A stretch of DNA of 64,000 nt, from positions 248,001-312,000 of the forward strand of contig NZ_UGHR01000003.1 in assembly GCF_900451195.1 (NCBI RefSeq), in the 5' to 3' direction. Shown piece by piece: positions 34,508 to 44,260 of the stretch. The notes beneath the pieces were generated by a model, which was not told the DNA's origin, ran no database searches, and worked only from the letters and a program-made list of their open reading frames with translations. Position 1 is the first letter of the stretch; the number at the start of each line of letters is the position of its first letter. The DNA comes from Iodobacter fluviatilis (GTDB lineage Bacteria; Pseudomonadota; Gammaproteobacteria; Burkholderiales; Chitinibacteraceae). Position numbers and translations under genes: made by a program.

Positions 34508-35797
34508 ATGACGATCAGCGTACTGCAAGATTTTTTGAATCTTCGACTTTTGGATATTGGAGCAGAAGACTCTCGCTTGGAAAAACTGAGCGAGGCTTGC
34601 AACGAGCTGTCGCAGCAGTATATGGTGGAGCCTAATGCCGCTATGACTCCACTGCTCACAGCATGGGATCCCACCGCTGGGCCGGAACCGGCACTCATCG
34701 CGATTGGCGAGCTATTGCAGAAGTATTGGCCTACTTTCCGTGGCGCATTCCAAGATGAACCACTCACTTTGTATCGCGCCATTGTTCTTGAGGCCGTCAT
34801 GCAAGCAATGGATAGACAAGGTGTCTTGGCAGTTGCCGTTGATCTTGTGGGAGCGAACGTCCTGCCCTACCTCAATGTGGGTAAGGAAGAGCGAATCTTG
34901 TCAAAGATTTTGGAGCGAGCTCGAGACATCAAATCAGAACGTCTCACGCAGCTCTGGCGGATACAAACTGCATCTGAACCTATTTCACCTTTAAAGATTT
35001 CATCTACCCCAGCCCTGAAAAATTTGGATCCGAACGTATGGTTCTCACAGGTTGCCGCCGCGGCGGGACCCAACACGGACAAAGCGGGAGTTACGCTGGA
35101 AACCCCAAATCCGTACTGGCCTAGCCAACCGACCAATTGGTCGTATGAGTTCGCCAACAGAATGGCACCACTTCTGGCCGATGTCCACGATAAGGCGGTC
35201 AATGCAGCCTTGAAGGCAAGCACGCAAGTGTTTAAAGGGCTGGGCGAGTCCATAGCAACCAAATTGAATGATTTCTTCCGCTCTGAGCAATTACGTAAAA
35301 ACCAGCTGAACATATCGAACAACCTACTATGGTGGCGACAGTCTCTGTACTCAGAGACTGCTGCCATGCCTTACCGCAAACTCGATAGCCTACTTGTGCC
35401 GCTCCACATGGCTATCGACATGGCTAATCTATTGCCAGAGGTCTATCCACCAGCAGTTGAATCGCTTCTATTTGAGGCAGTACTCGCCGCTATTGGTTCT
35501 CGTGGTGAAGAGGAAATCTCAATGGGCGAGCTCATGGATGCACATAAGCGGTCTATAACCATTGAGGGAATTGCAAGGGTTAAGGGACTGAGGATCACGC
35601 TAGGGAATCGAAGCCTATTTATTCAGTCGATTGCGAATTTTTGTATACACGCAAAATTAGATATTCCTCAGTTGGATTTTGATTCAAAGACATCAATGAC
35701 ACTCGGAGACTGGGCAATTTGGTTTTTGCGAGAGATCAAGGCATTGGACGCGTTGTTTTTACCGGACGAAATTGAGCAGTTAGAGGAGCAAGCGTGA
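34508..35797 (+). CDS. GTPase-associated system helical protein (GASH-like)
   Basis: 429 residues, almost entirely helical, no TM and no catalytic motif. It is the first gene of a five-gene operon with two GTPases, a GAP1-like protein and a caspase, the position occupied by the all-helical GASH protein in systems predicted by comparative genomics (Aravind group, from memory). The role is unknown; a scaffold or sensor for the GTPases is likely. Its stop overlaps the GTG start of the next gene (GTGA). Identification rests on context plus overall character, so an alternative helical adaptor is possible. Confidence 0.65.
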   Translation: MTISVLQDFLNLRLLDIGAEDSRLEKLSEACNELSQQYMVEPNAAMTPLLTAWDPTAGPEPALIAIGELLQKYWPTFRGAFQDEPLTLYRAIVLEAVMQAMDRQGVLAVAVDLVGANVLPYLNVGKEERILSKILERARDIKSERLTQLWRIQTASEPISPLKISSTPALKNLDPNVWFSQVAAAAGPNTDKAGVTLETPNPYWPSQPTNWSYEFANRMAPLLADVHDKAVNAALKASTQVFKGLGESIATKLNDFFRSEQLRKNQLNISNNLLWWRQSLYSETAAMPYRKLDSLLVPLHMAIDMANLLPEVYPPAVESLLFEAVLAAIGSRGEEEISMGELMDAHKRSITIEGIARVKGLRITLGNRSLFIQSIANFCIHAKLDIPQLDFDSKTSMTLGDWAIWFLREIKALDALFLPDEIEQLEEQA

Positions 35798-36762
35798 CAG
35801 GCTGTTGTTCACATACTTCTTGCATCGCTCCTAACGAAGTTGGTTGCATTATCGGGGAGTCCTCGCCACATCAATGCAAGCATTGGCAGCAGAAACCCGA
35901 TATGTCAATGTCTGACATAACAGAGGCAATGGTGGATGGGGCACGGCTTCCTTGGACTGGCAATGCCATGGGGGCGCTGGACATTGGATTCTTAGCGGGG
36001 AAGGCACGAACGCGTCTTGTCGGCATATTTGGAGCTGCCGACAGTGGTAAGACGTCGCTGTTAGGCGCTTGGTTTCTCCTTCTTGCTCGTGACGTCAGTC
36101 CTGAGGCAGTATCGTTCGCTGGTTCTCTGACGTTGGAAGGATGGGAAAACATTGCAGGTAGCTTACGTTGGAATGCAACACATGGACCCGCCTTCCCGCC
36201 TCACACCTCAAGTGGAGCTGGCCGAAATCCAGGCTTACTGCACTTGAGTCTACAAGTGTGCGATGCCAGGCGTGACATCCTTTTTGCGGATGCGCCAGGC
36301 GAATGGTTCAGTCGATGGGCCGTACGTCGCGATGCTGAGGATGCCGCTGGAGCTCTTTGGCTTTCAGATACCTCAGATGTGCTTATTCTTGTGGTTGATT
36401 CAGAAGCACTCAGCGGAGCCAGCCGCGGTGTAGTAAGGAAAAATCTTTTTTCTCTGTTGCGAAGAGTTGGCGCAGAACGGCGCGGCAGGCCGATTGCACT
36501 CGTCTGGACCAAGAGTGATGTAAATGTTGATGAGCAGATGCGTCTGTCAGTAACTCAAGCTGCAGACCTGTCCCTTGGTCGTTACTCCACCTTTAACGTT
36601 AGTATGCATCCTGCTAAGGGTCAGAGGCCTCACAACAGAGGTCAGGGACTTATTGAGCTCTTCGAGTGGGCCCTGACTGTAGCAGAGTCCACCTTTGACA
36701 AGCAGGTAGAGTCTGATCCTGAACGCGAACTACTGCGTTTGGTCGGGGGCGTCAATGTTTGA
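35794..36762 (+). CDS. TRAFAC-type GTPase with N-terminal Cys cluster (double-GTPase system, type 2-like)
   Basis: 322 residues. N-terminal zinc-ribbon-like cluster (CCSHTSCIAPNEVGC, then QCKHW). P-loop in GIFGAADSGKTSLLGAWF, switch II-type DAPGEWFSRWA, and the base-recognition motif WTKSD. The GTG start is set by GAGGAG 7 nt upstream and overlaps the previous stop. It overlaps the next GTPase by 8 bp. In double-GTPase conflict systems the two GTPases act as a nucleotide-dependent switch upstream of an effector; here the effector would be the caspase. Confidence 0.8.
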   Translation: MTGCCSHTSCIAPNEVGCIIGESSPHQCKHWQQKPDMSMSDITEAMVDGARLPWTGNAMGALDIGFLAGKARTRLVGIFGAADSGKTSLLGAWFLLLARDVSPEAVSFAGSLTLEGWENIAGSLRWNATHGPAFPPHTSSGAGRNPGLLHLSLQVCDARRDILFADAPGEWFSRWAVRRDAEDAAGALWLSDTSDVLILVVDSEALSGASRGVVRKNLFSLLRRVGAERRGRPIALVWTKSDVNVDEQMRLSVTQAADLSLGRYSTFNVSMHPAKGQRPHNRGQGLIELFEWALTVAESTFDKQVESDPERELLRLVGGVNV

Positions 36763-37597
36763 TATAACTCTGCAGATTGCCGTTTTCGGTGAATCCAACG
36801 TTGGCAAGAGCCACTATGGTGCCCAGCTCATAGGACGGTTGAACGCCGAAACAGGTACCATGCGCATGCGTGGTGCTGCCCCAGATATTTCAGCTTTCGA
36901 TGACGTGGCTCAATCGCTCAGCGGTGGAGTTCCTGGCGCGCATACAGCTGCAGGCACCTATACAGAGACCCTATTGCCGATCCTAACCGAAGGCAATATT
37001 GCAATTGACTTATATTGGCCAGACTATGCCGGCGAACAGGTCAGCCAGCTCCTTGAAGAGCGACGCATCCCCGCATCTTGGCAACAGCGCGTCGAGACCG
37101 CAGATGGATGGATTTTGATGATTAGGGCTAAGAGCGCACCCCTAATAGAAGATATTTTTTCTAGGCCGCTTGGCGACCTCCGGTCATCCCGACCTGATAT
37201 GGGTGTTGTCGATCGCTCCCCACAAGTTCGGCTTGTGGAGTTGCTACAAATGCTTCTGTACACAACTCACAAGCGCACTGGTATGGACAAACCGGCTCTG
37301 GTGGTTCTTCTGACGTGTTGGGATGAGCTTCAAGTACAAAAAGGCACGACCCCAGAGCAGGTGTTGAACCAAAAACTGCCTCTACTTGCTGCATTTATTC
37401 GCAATAATTGGATCGAGCCCCGCAGGCTTGTACTTGGTCTGTCCGCGACCGAAGTCACGCTTTCCAAGGACTCTCCAAATCAGGACTTCATCAATAAGGG
37501 CGCTGAGCATATGGGATGGGTAGTCAGTACAGACGGGACACTCTCGAAAGACCTTACTTCCCCAGTTTCGTTGCTTGCAAAGGCAATTCAGAGTTGA
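36755..37597 (+). CDS. second TRAFAC-type GTPase (double-GTPase system, type 1-like)
   Basis: 280 residues. P-loop FGESNVGKSHYGAQLIGR close to the N-terminus, switch II-type WPDYAGEQ, and TCWDE in the place of the base-recognition motif. It starts inside the end of the first GTPase gene and its stop shares bases with the GAP1-like start (TGATG), so all three are translationally coupled. The P-loop and Asp are intact, so GTP binding is expected; TCWDE departs from NKxD, which may alter nucleotide specificity. Confidence 0.8.
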   Translation: MFDITLQIAVFGESNVGKSHYGAQLIGRLNAETGTMRMRGAAPDISAFDDVAQSLSGGVPGAHTAAGTYTETLLPILTEGNIAIDLYWPDYAGEQVSQLLEERRIPASWQQRVETADGWILMIRAKSAPLIEDIFSRPLGDLRSSRPDMGVVDRSPQVRLVELLQMLLYTTHKRTGMDKPALVVLLTCWDELQVQKGTTPEQVLNQKLPLLAAFIRNNWIEPRRLVLGLSATEVTLSKDSPNQDFINKGAEHMGWVVSTDGTLSKDLTSPVSLLAKAIQS

Positions 37598-40068
37598 TGC
37601 GTATTTATAAGGCATGGTATGGGCCCAAAGGAGGGCACGCGTTCCTGTTCTCAACGGAGCCCAGTTTACAGCTTGTCTTTCGCCAAGCGGCTTGGATTAC
37701 AGATCTTCCTGGAACTGTTCCGACGGGCTTGCAATGGCAGCCCTATTTTCGCACTGCTATTCATGACGATTACTTCGTAATAATTCACACTCGGAGCAGC
37801 CGCGACACAACTCGCGCAGGCATGGTTGATTCAGTTGCCGCTTTTATCCCACTAACTGACTTATCTCTTGTCCCAGATCTTCGCGAGCTGGCCAACAACC
37901 TCCGCGAATCTCATGATAGTGACGACCGTAAGCCTTTTGTGCCAATTACTCAAACGGCGACGGCTCCAGCTAATGTTCATTCCCCGCTCTTGCTTACGAT
38001 GGCGAATTCGCTCATCTCAACGAAGCAACGCCCGGTCATACACATCGGCCAGGAGGGGTTCGACGACATCATGCTCAATCTTCTTCAAGTCGTACCCAAG
38101 CAGCTACGCCGTGAGATTATCTTTAGCTTGAGTTTTTCACCGGAGGACACCGGAGCATCTTTTGCAATTGCAGTCCCCAATGAGCTGGCCTCTCGGTATC
38201 CGCAAGGGCAAATACTTTCCATTTTAAGCGAGCCACCCAGTACAGCCGTAGCCGCTCTGCTGAACATGCCGGATTGCAGCTCGTTGCTGAACTTTGGTGA
38301 GATGGCTGATTTCGACATACCGTCAGCGAGTTCCCTTATCCTCTTGGAGCAGGCCTTTCAATTGTGGAGGGGAGCTATCACTGTTAGCGACGAAATTACA
38401 CTTGTGCGTTTGCTAGCGGCGAAGTCAGGGGATACAGAACAAGCAAGTGATGTCCGCAAGAGGGCTCTGGACAGACTTACTTCCATGTCTGGGCAGTGGA
38501 CTCCGGCCGACGTGCTTTCGATGCGCAATTTACAACTGGAGCGTTTCGACTCCCATGAGTTCACCGTAGCAGTGGAAACATGGGTAAGAAACTGTGCGGC
38601 CAACATAGCAAAAACCGAAGACGATTGTCGCCTATTCGGGCATGCTGTCCGTAGCGCAGCACAACAAAACTGGTGGAATACCCAAGTGCATGCTGGGTAT
38701 ATGTCTGCAATCAATGCCAACAGCTCCGGCATCGCAGCTCTTGCATGGGAGACTATCAAGAAGGAGCCTGAATCCATTGATGCAGCCTTGGCGTTCTTTA
38801 ATATTCAAAACCAACTCAAAGCATTGGTGAGCTCCGTTCCTGTAGCTCTGCCATCGCTCATAGCTGATGCTATTGCACAAAAAAGCGCAAACATTGGAGC
38901 ATGGCAGCTCTGCGGGGTCGCATTGGCTGCAGCACATACACCGTCAAAAGCCCTAGCTGCTGTTTTGGCGCTAGCTCCTTACAATGGCGCTCGACGTGTT
39001 GCTATTGAGTCTTCGTTGTCGAGGGCTTCGTCAAATGAATGCATCGTTATTGCTGTGCGTGAGGACATTGAAGAAGTCACGACTCTTGTAGCTAATATCG
39101 TCATTGCTAATCCAGAACGTCTGCGCGATCTCGATTGGACTTCGCTAGTTTGGTTCGACATTTTGGATCAAGTAATTGCTGGAGGTGGGATTCTGGCCAT
39201 TGAGGAAGCAGATAGATTGCTAGGACTGCAGACTATTATCCAACGAGGTGAAGGATCGGTCCGTGTCTGGGGGCCACTAGTTAGAGCAAGACTTGCGGAT
39301 CTATCTCATGTAATGAACAGGTCAGATGCTTGGAAACTTATTCCTGAGAATTTGACGACAGCTATCCTCAAGTTAACCGCAGAGGGATGGTTATCGGGTG
39401 TACTAAACGGAACAGCCAGTGTTGTCGGGCTGGAAGAACCATTGCGCAGCGAAGCGACGTCTGGGCTCAAAGGCAACATGGTGCTGCTTTCTATAGCGCA
39501 AAAATCTTCTGCACAGTTCATCAATATCATCAACGAGCTTTACCCTCAGAGTGACAATGATTGCGTCGCACTGCTCAATTCAATGTCGCACAGCCATGAT
39601 TATCGCCTAGCACCAGCTCTCGCAAAGTCGCTGGGCCAACTAATTCAAGATCGTAGCTGGCGGTCCGCAGCTGCACACTCCGCCAACATTGTGCGCTTAC
39701 GTGATGATTTCCAACCCCTTTGCAGGGAGTGTTTGAACATCATGCCATTGTGGGATTGCATCACCTTAAGTTGGAAAATGGGAGACTCGGTTCAAATATC
39801 CCCCGATGATGCATGGCAGATGTTTGAGCAAACGCTGGCAGAGCTCTATTCTCAGGGACCAACCCACAATGAAATTTGGAGTCGCTGCGGGGGTAAAGAC
39901 GAACATCTAAGTTCAGAAGGCAATGGTATTGCTCAATGGCATCGCTGTATTAAACATGTGCGTGCGGGAAATGGCCCAGATGCATTGAATCTCCTACAAA
40001 CTGCACTACGTGACTTCAGTGAAAATGCTGTTCTGAAAGTTCTGCGTGACAGCCACTCATTAAAGTGA
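37597..40068 (+). CDS. GTPase-associated protein 1 (GAP1-like) with C-terminal effector-associated domain
   Basis: 823 residues from the ATG that overlaps the upstream stop (TGATG); a longer frame from 37516 lies inside the GTPase gene and is not used. The N-terminus (YKAWYGPKGGHAFLFSTE) matches the GAP1 N-terminal domain that begins with strand-rich 'Y...G' motifs; the middle is a long helical array. The last ~80 residues hold an EAD1-like domain: ELYSQGPTHNEIWSRCGG, QWHRCIKH and LLQTALRDF. The caspase next door ends with the same domain, so the two probably join by like-with-like contact. It likely acts as the bridge between GTPase switch and effector. Confidence 0.8.
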   Translation: MRIYKAWYGPKGGHAFLFSTEPSLQLVFRQAAWITDLPGTVPTGLQWQPYFRTAIHDDYFVIIHTRSSRDTTRAGMVDSVAAFIPLTDLSLVPDLRELANNLRESHDSDDRKPFVPITQTATAPANVHSPLLLTMANSLISTKQRPVIHIGQEGFDDIMLNLLQVVPKQLRREIIFSLSFSPEDTGASFAIAVPNELASRYPQGQILSILSEPPSTAVAALLNMPDCSSLLNFGEMADFDIPSASSLILLEQAFQLWRGAITVSDEITLVRLLAAKSGDTEQASDVRKRALDRLTSMSGQWTPADVLSMRNLQLERFDSHEFTVAVETWVRNCAANIAKTEDDCRLFGHAVRSAAQQNWWNTQVHAGYMSAINANSSGIAALAWETIKKEPESIDAALAFFNIQNQLKALVSSVPVALPSLIADAIAQKSANIGAWQLCGVALAAAHTPSKALAAVLALAPYNGARRVAIESSLSRASSNECIVIAVREDIEEVTTLVANIVIANPERLRDLDWTSLVWFDILDQVIAGGGILAIEEADRLLGLQTIIQRGEGSVRVWGPLVRARLADLSHVMNRSDAWKLIPENLTTAILKLTAEGWLSGVLNGTASVVGLEEPLRSEATSGLKGNMVLLSIAQKSSAQFINIINELYPQSDNDCVALLNSMSHSHDYRLAPALAKSLGQLIQDRSWRSAAAHSANIVRLRDDFQPLCRECLNIMPLWDCITLSWKMGDSVQISPDDAWQMFEQTLAELYSQGPTHNEIWSRCGGKDEHLSSEGNGIAQWHRCIKHVRAGNGPDALNLLQTALRDFSENAVLKVLRDSHSLK

Positions 40069-40078
40069 ATTGATAAAA

Positions 40079-41170
40079 ATGAATAAATCCTTCCATTCTG
40101 GACGTGCACTTATTATCGGCATTGGTGAGTATGACTCACTCAGTTCTCTTGGTGTTGAGCCAATCAACGACGCTGACGGAGTTGCTAACATCCTCACCAG
40201 TTCCAAGTACTGTGGTTATCTCCAAGAAAATGTGCAGGTTCTTCGCAATGGTGACGCGTCTAAGATATCTATTGTCAATGGACTCAAAAAACTGGCTACT
40301 GAAACGCAAACTGGTGACACAGTAATCGTTTATTTCTCTGGGCATGGCGCGCAGCGGATGACGGGACAAGACATCGGTACGTATTTATGTCCTCCAGAGT
40401 TCGAAGGATCTCGCCCCCGCCAAACAGGAGTAGAGGCCGAAGAGTTTTCAGAACTACTCAAGAAGATCCCTGCTGAACGTCTATTGGTCCTTATCGACAC
40501 TTGTCATTCAGGGGCTGCGGCACGCATCAAAGGACCATTCGATGAAATCACCAAGTGGGCATTTGGAGGCCCGAAACTTGATTCCCTTGCTCAAGGGAAA
40601 GGGCGCGTCATCATTTCAGCAAGCGCAGCTCACGAAACCTCGCTCATCCTTGGAATTCATCGCAATAGCCTCTTTACGCACTTTCTTCTCAAAGGATTAC
40701 AGGGGGAAGTGGATGATCGCTCCGATGGCTTCATTCGAGTTTTAGATCTTTTCCATTATCTTGCAGAGCAAGTATCGACAACACGCAAGTCTCAGAATCC
40801 AGTACTGACGACACATACGCAAGACAACTTTCCTGTTGCCCTGCATAAGGGGGGAAGTTTCAAATCTGAAGTGGAGGTTGCTGTATTGGTCGCATCCACT
40901 GTAAGTACTGCCCCCCTCCGAGATGTGGAAGATGTGATGGTCGACCTCTATCCATTAGGTCCACTCGACCGTGAAATCTGGTCCCGTTCTGGTGGCGATG
41001 TCGCTAATTTGCGCATAGGAAGTACCGGGCGGGCAGGCTGGCATGCAGCACTTCGCTTGCTGACCCAAGGAGGTGGCGGGGCTAATATCACCATTCGCAG
41101 TTTGCTAATGGAAGCATTAAGTGAGTACGGGGCCAATTCAAACCTCAAGCGTTTGCACGATATCATTTAG
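40079..41170 (+). CDS. caspase-family (C14) peptidase with C-terminal effector-associated domain
   Basis: 363 residues. The caspase fold is complete: GRALIIGIGEYDSL (first strand), catalytic His in VIVYFSGHGAQR and Cys in LLVLIDTCHSGAA, then VIISASAAHE. The C-terminal ~75 residues are EAD1-like: DLYPLGPLDREIWSRSGGD, GWHAALRLL, GGGGANITIRSLL and LKRLHDI. The ATG at 40079 is preferred over a TTG nine bases upstream. It follows the GAP1-like gene by 10 bp as last gene of the operon. Bacterial caspases act in abortive-infection systems as proteases triggered by sensors. The activating partner here is presumably the GAP1-like protein. Confidence 0.88.
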   Translation: MNKSFHSGRALIIGIGEYDSLSSLGVEPINDADGVANILTSSKYCGYLQENVQVLRNGDASKISIVNGLKKLATETQTGDTVIVYFSGHGAQRMTGQDIGTYLCPPEFEGSRPRQTGVEAEEFSELLKKIPAERLLVLIDTCHSGAAARIKGPFDEITKWAFGGPKLDSLAQGKGRVIISASAAHETSLILGIHRNSLFTHFLLKGLQGEVDDRSDGFIRVLDLFHYLAEQVSTTRKSQNPVLTTHTQDNFPVALHKGGSFKSEVEVAVLVASTVSTAPLRDVEDVMVDLYPLGPLDREIWSRSGGDVANLRIGSTGRAGWHAALRLLTQGGGGANITIRSLLMEALSEYGANSNLKRLHDII

Positions 41171-41532
41171 ACAGCAGTCCCAAAATGACTGGCAGCTTTA
41201 CTATCGAAACTCGTCACTCATGTTGTCGACGAACCCGCGTCGGCAATGGGGTATAAACTGCCAGAATTTCTCCTGTAGCATCATCGCCCGACAGCATCGA
41301 TCCATAATCGGTAACAATGGGAAGCAATAGACCATAAGTTTCTCAACTTATGGGTCTATCTACAAAAGCGGTAGGCCAAGTAATTTGAATGTCCTAATGT
41401 CTAAAAACGGAGCTCCGCCAACAATCCATAAGTAGTCACTTACCCGACAATCGAATAATTCATGATTATAGGACTCGGTGGCAGAGGCTCCTTATTAAAA
41501 AAATAAATCATTGAAAGCTCAATTACGCAGAA
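41171..41532. other. intergenic region with long hairpin
   Basis: No gene. A hairpin at 41327-41359 (arms ATAGACCATAAGTT / AACTTATGGGTCTAT, loop TCTC, one bulged base) separates the caspase operon from the convergent nuclease gene; it lacks a T-tract on either strand. Confidence 0.5.
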
Positions 41533-42381
41533 TTAGTTTTCAAGTGCCGCAATAAAATGAATTCCCGTTTTTTTGACCAATGCTTCATAGCTAATAACAC
41601 CTTGAAGCTTGGCTTCATTCTGGTTATCGACCCAATATGCCCATGATTTACCCGCGGTTGGGTCATAAACTAACTTATACAAGGCACTCGGCACCCAAAC
41701 ATGAGTCATGCTCGGATCTGCTGTTTTTCCATTTTCAAAAAAAGGCCCAGTAATAACGTACACATCGCTGCTAGCGCGCATGACATATTTACGCACAGCT
41801 TTTTCTACAGATTTAGCCCAAACGCCACGGTTATTTTCCGGGGCTTGCGGCACCATATTCGCCAGTGAAAAACTCTGTGCCATTGCTTCTGGGGTGGGCA
41901 TATCCCCCGCAGGCGCCATGTGCCCTCGGTCATAACCAGTACCTTTATAATCTTCGAGTGTGGCACGCTCAGAAAAAGGTAGTCGTGCTTCTGAATAAAA
42001 GCGGTTTGTTCGCTGTTCACCTTGTGCTTCCTGTAACTGTTGCTTGTTGAGGCGTTCGGCAACAAACAGCGGCGTATGCGTTAGACCTGAATGATAAACC
42101 GCAAATGTGGAAAAGCAGATGGCGCGACCTTTCCACTCTGAGCTTAGGACTTTGGGTGGTGTCCGGTTATAGAAGAATTCAGGGCACGCTTTGAATTCAC
42201 CTTCATTGCTAGGGGTGGTTTTTTCTGAGGTACGTTTTGGGTTGAAACTCAGAGCAGGTAATTCAGCCTGAATCTGTTGAATATGGATGACTGCATACTG
42301 GATTAAATGTCGGCCCTTCGGAGAGAAATGCAAATAACCGGCTGTAACGAGGGCAACTGTAAATATCAGGGGAAATCTCAT
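41533..42381 (-). CDS. secreted/anchored DNA/RNA non-specific endonuclease (NUC1 type)
   Basis: 282 residues. N-terminal signal/anchor helix (FPLIFTVALVTAGYLHF), then the beta-beta-alpha-metal nuclease core with YDRGHMAPAGDM (DRGH, catalytic His) and NMVPQAPENNRGVW (metal-binding Asn), followed by VYVITGPFF. The family cuts DNA and RNA without sequence preference and is usually exported to the periplasm or medium. Residues 40-75 form a low-complexity linker. It stands alone, convergent with the caspase operon. It might degrade incoming DNA in the periplasm, but a nutritional role is equally possible. Confidence 0.88.
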   Translation of the reverse strand: MRFPLIFTVALVTAGYLHFSPKGRHLIQYAVIHIQQIQAELPALSFNPKRTSEKTTPSNEGEFKACPEFFYNRTPPKVLSSEWKGRAICFSTFAVYHSGLTHTPLFVAERLNKQQLQEAQGEQRTNRFYSEARLPFSERATLEDYKGTGYDRGHMAPAGDMPTPEAMAQSFSLANMVPQAPENNRGVWAKSVEKAVRKYVMRASSDVYVITGPFFENGKTADPSMTHVWVPSALYKLVYDPTAGKSWAYWVDNQNEAKLQGVISYEALVKKTGIHFIAALEN

Positions 42382-42487
42382 AACGTATTTTGTCTTTATT
42401 TTTCAGTACTGAATATGCGATTGTGCGCAAATATTCAAACAGATTAGAGGTTAACTTGGCATCATCATTTGCAATGATTAATCAGTC

Positions 42488-43759
42488 TCAAACTGCTTTT
42501 ACAACAGGCAAATCTTCCCAGCGTGTAGTCCAATATGGCGATAAGGTTTTTTGCCGCATTTTCCAGCCCTGATTAAATCCTGCACTAGCCACTCGAATTG
42601 AACCGCGCCCCCATTGTCGATTAATGTCATCCATCACTTTATTGAGTGCGGCGCGTTTGATGGGGTCTGCGGTTTGTAGGAATAAGTGGCCTTGCACCGC
42701 CGTATGAGGTTGCAAGTCACACAGCATCACACCTGCTTTAGCATAGGTAAAGCCAGTTCGGTAGATACGTTTGAGTACCCACATCGCGGCGCGAGTCAGT
42801 AGTAAGGTATCGTCACTGGCTTGCGTGAGTGGAATCAGAATGTGCTGGCTGTATTGCGGGTCTTTAGGGCGAAATGGATTAGTGCGAATAAACACCGCTA
42901 AACTGCCCGCCACTGAACCTTGTTTACGCAGTTTTTCAGCGGCACGTGAGATGTAGGTGCTGATGGCTTCACCCAATTCTTGTTCGGTATAGATTGCTTG
43001 ACCAAAGCTGCGTGAGCACAGGATTTGCTGCTTGTCGGGGGTCGATTCTTCCAGTTCAATACTCGGGATGCCACGTAACTCATGCACTGTGCGTTGCACG
43101 ACGACGCTGTAGCGTTTCCGAATTTGCTCGGCGTTCGCTGCTCGCAAATCCGCAATGGTATGAACTCCTTCCCGAGCCAACCTTTCTGATATTTTGCGAC
43201 CAATACCCCAGACTTCGCTTGCATCCATGGATTGCATTTGCTCAGTTTGTTGGCTTTCACTGAGTTTCTGCCATTCGCACACCCCATCAAATGGTGCTTG
43301 TTTCTTGGCGATGTGATTGGCGAGTTTAGCGAGGGTTTTGGTCGGCGCAATCCCAACGCAAACGGGTAAGCCAGTCCATTGCAACACGGTTTGGCGGATG
43401 TCTTGCGCCAGTTTGGTATGATCTTGTAATTGACCGTCAAAACTCAGAAAACACTCATCAATGCTGTAAATTTCTTGGTTTGGGCTAAAGCGGCTCAGTA
43501 TCGTCATCACCCGATGGCTCATATCGGCATACAGCGCGTAATTGCTGCTGCGCGCGATGATGCCTTCTTGCTGGGCAAAATCACGCAATTGATGCCAGGG
43601 AGCTCCCATCTTAATGCCCAATGCTTTCACTTCGGCACTACGCGCCACCACACAACCATCATTATTTGATAACACCACCACAGGTTTGCCCATCAACTTA
43701 GGTTCAAACACCCGTTGGCAGGACACGTAGAAGTTGTTCACATCGACCAAGGCAATCAT
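42488..43759 (-). CDS. umuC: error-prone DNA polymerase V subunit UmuC (Y family)
   Basis: 423 residues from the ATG at 43759, which overlaps the umuD stop (ATGA). The start [31 protein letters not shown], and [14 protein letters not shown] (catalytic Asp-Glu) define a UmuC. The thumb/little-finger and UmuC C-terminal domain follow, ending [10 protein letters not shown]. It works with cleaved UmuD' in translesion synthesis and SOS mutagenesis. UmuDC operons are common mobile-element cargo. Confidence 0.95.
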   Translation of the reverse strand: MIALVDVNNFYVSCQRVFEPKLMGKPVVVLSNNDGCVVARSAEVKALGIKMGAPWHQLRDFAQQEGIIARSSNYALYADMSHRVMTILSRFSPNQEIYSIDECFLSFDGQLQDHTKLAQDIRQTVLQWTGLPVCVGIAPTKTLAKLANHIAKKQAPFDGVCEWQKLSESQQTEQMQSMDASEVWGIGRKISERLAREGVHTIADLRAANAEQIRKRYSVVVQRTVHELRGIPSIELEESTPDKQQILCSRSFGQAIYTEQELGEAISTYISRAAEKLRKQGSVAGSLAVFIRTNPFRPKDPQYSQHILIPLTQASDDTLLLTRAAMWVLKRIYRTGFTYAKAGVMLCDLQPHTAVQGHLFLQTADPIKRAALNKVMDDINRQWGRGSIRVASAGFNQGWKMRQKTLSPYWTTRWEDLPVVKAV

Positions 43760-44205
43760 CGCGGCTTCACTATCCATGCCGTAACCACGCCCCAAATTGA
43801 CAACTCTTGTTCATCGCCAATGACGATGGGTGGATAGGCCGGATTCTCTGCAATCAATGCCAAACGTTGATTTCGGCAATACAGCCGCTTCACGGTAAAG
43901 TCATTATCAATCACCGCCACGACAATATCGCCATGCTTGGCGCTTAAGGCACGGTCAACAATCAGCGTTGCAGCATTAGGAATCGAGTGCTCTGCAATTG
44001 GGCTGACCATGCTGTCGCCTGAAACAGTAAAATAAAAAGTTGCTTCGGCATGCTGAACATAGCGCAAGTTTAAATCTACACGTTCTTCCGCCCAGTCTTC
44101 GGCAGGGGATGGAAAACCTGCTGAAACAGATACGCCCATAAGGGGGATCAGCATTAATGGCGGCTCAAGCATAGCCGGAATCGGAGGGTGCAAATGTAGT
44201 GACAT
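43756..44205 (-). CDS. umuD: SOS mutagenesis protein UmuD (S24 peptidase-like)
   Basis: 149 residues. Ala-Gly cleavage site in [11 protein letters not shown], nucleophile Ser in VSGDSMVSP and general-base Lys in FTVKRLYC. RecA filaments trigger self-cleavage to UmuD', which binds UmuC. The N-terminus lacks a helix-turn-helix, so it is not a LexA-like repressor. It shares an operator region with the divergent SRAP gene and overlaps umuC by 4 bp. Confidence 0.95.
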   Translation of the reverse strand: MSLHLHPPIPAMLEPPLMLIPLMGVSVSAGFPSPAEDWAEERVDLNLRYVQHAEATFYFTVSGDSMVSPIAEHSIPNAATLIVDRALSAKHGDIVVAVIDNDFTVKRLYCRNQRLALIAENPAYPPIVIGDEQELSIWGVVTAWIVKPR

Positions 44206-44241
44206 CGGATTATCCTGAAACCATCTGAATCAGAATATTAT

Positions 44242-44255
44242 AGAACGAACGTTCT
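44242..44255. promoter_or_regulatory. palindromic operator between umuDC and SRAP gene
   Basis: AGAACGAACGTTCT contains GAAC-N4-GTTC, the LexA-box form known from Gram-positives rather than the CTG-N10-CAG form usual for proteobacteria. Its position between two SOS-type operons argues for a shared SOS-responsive operator. It ends 5 bp before the SRAP start codon. Confidence 0.6.
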
Positions 44256-44260
44256 CTTTT

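Noticed and set aside
34318..34800. 160-codon minus-strand ORF
   Set aside because: It overlaps the start of the GASH-like gene in antisense and has no motif.
37516..37596. Upstream start for the GAP1-like protein
   Set aside because: It lies within the GTPase gene; the TGATG overlap at 37595-37599 is the typical coupled start and gives the family N-terminus.
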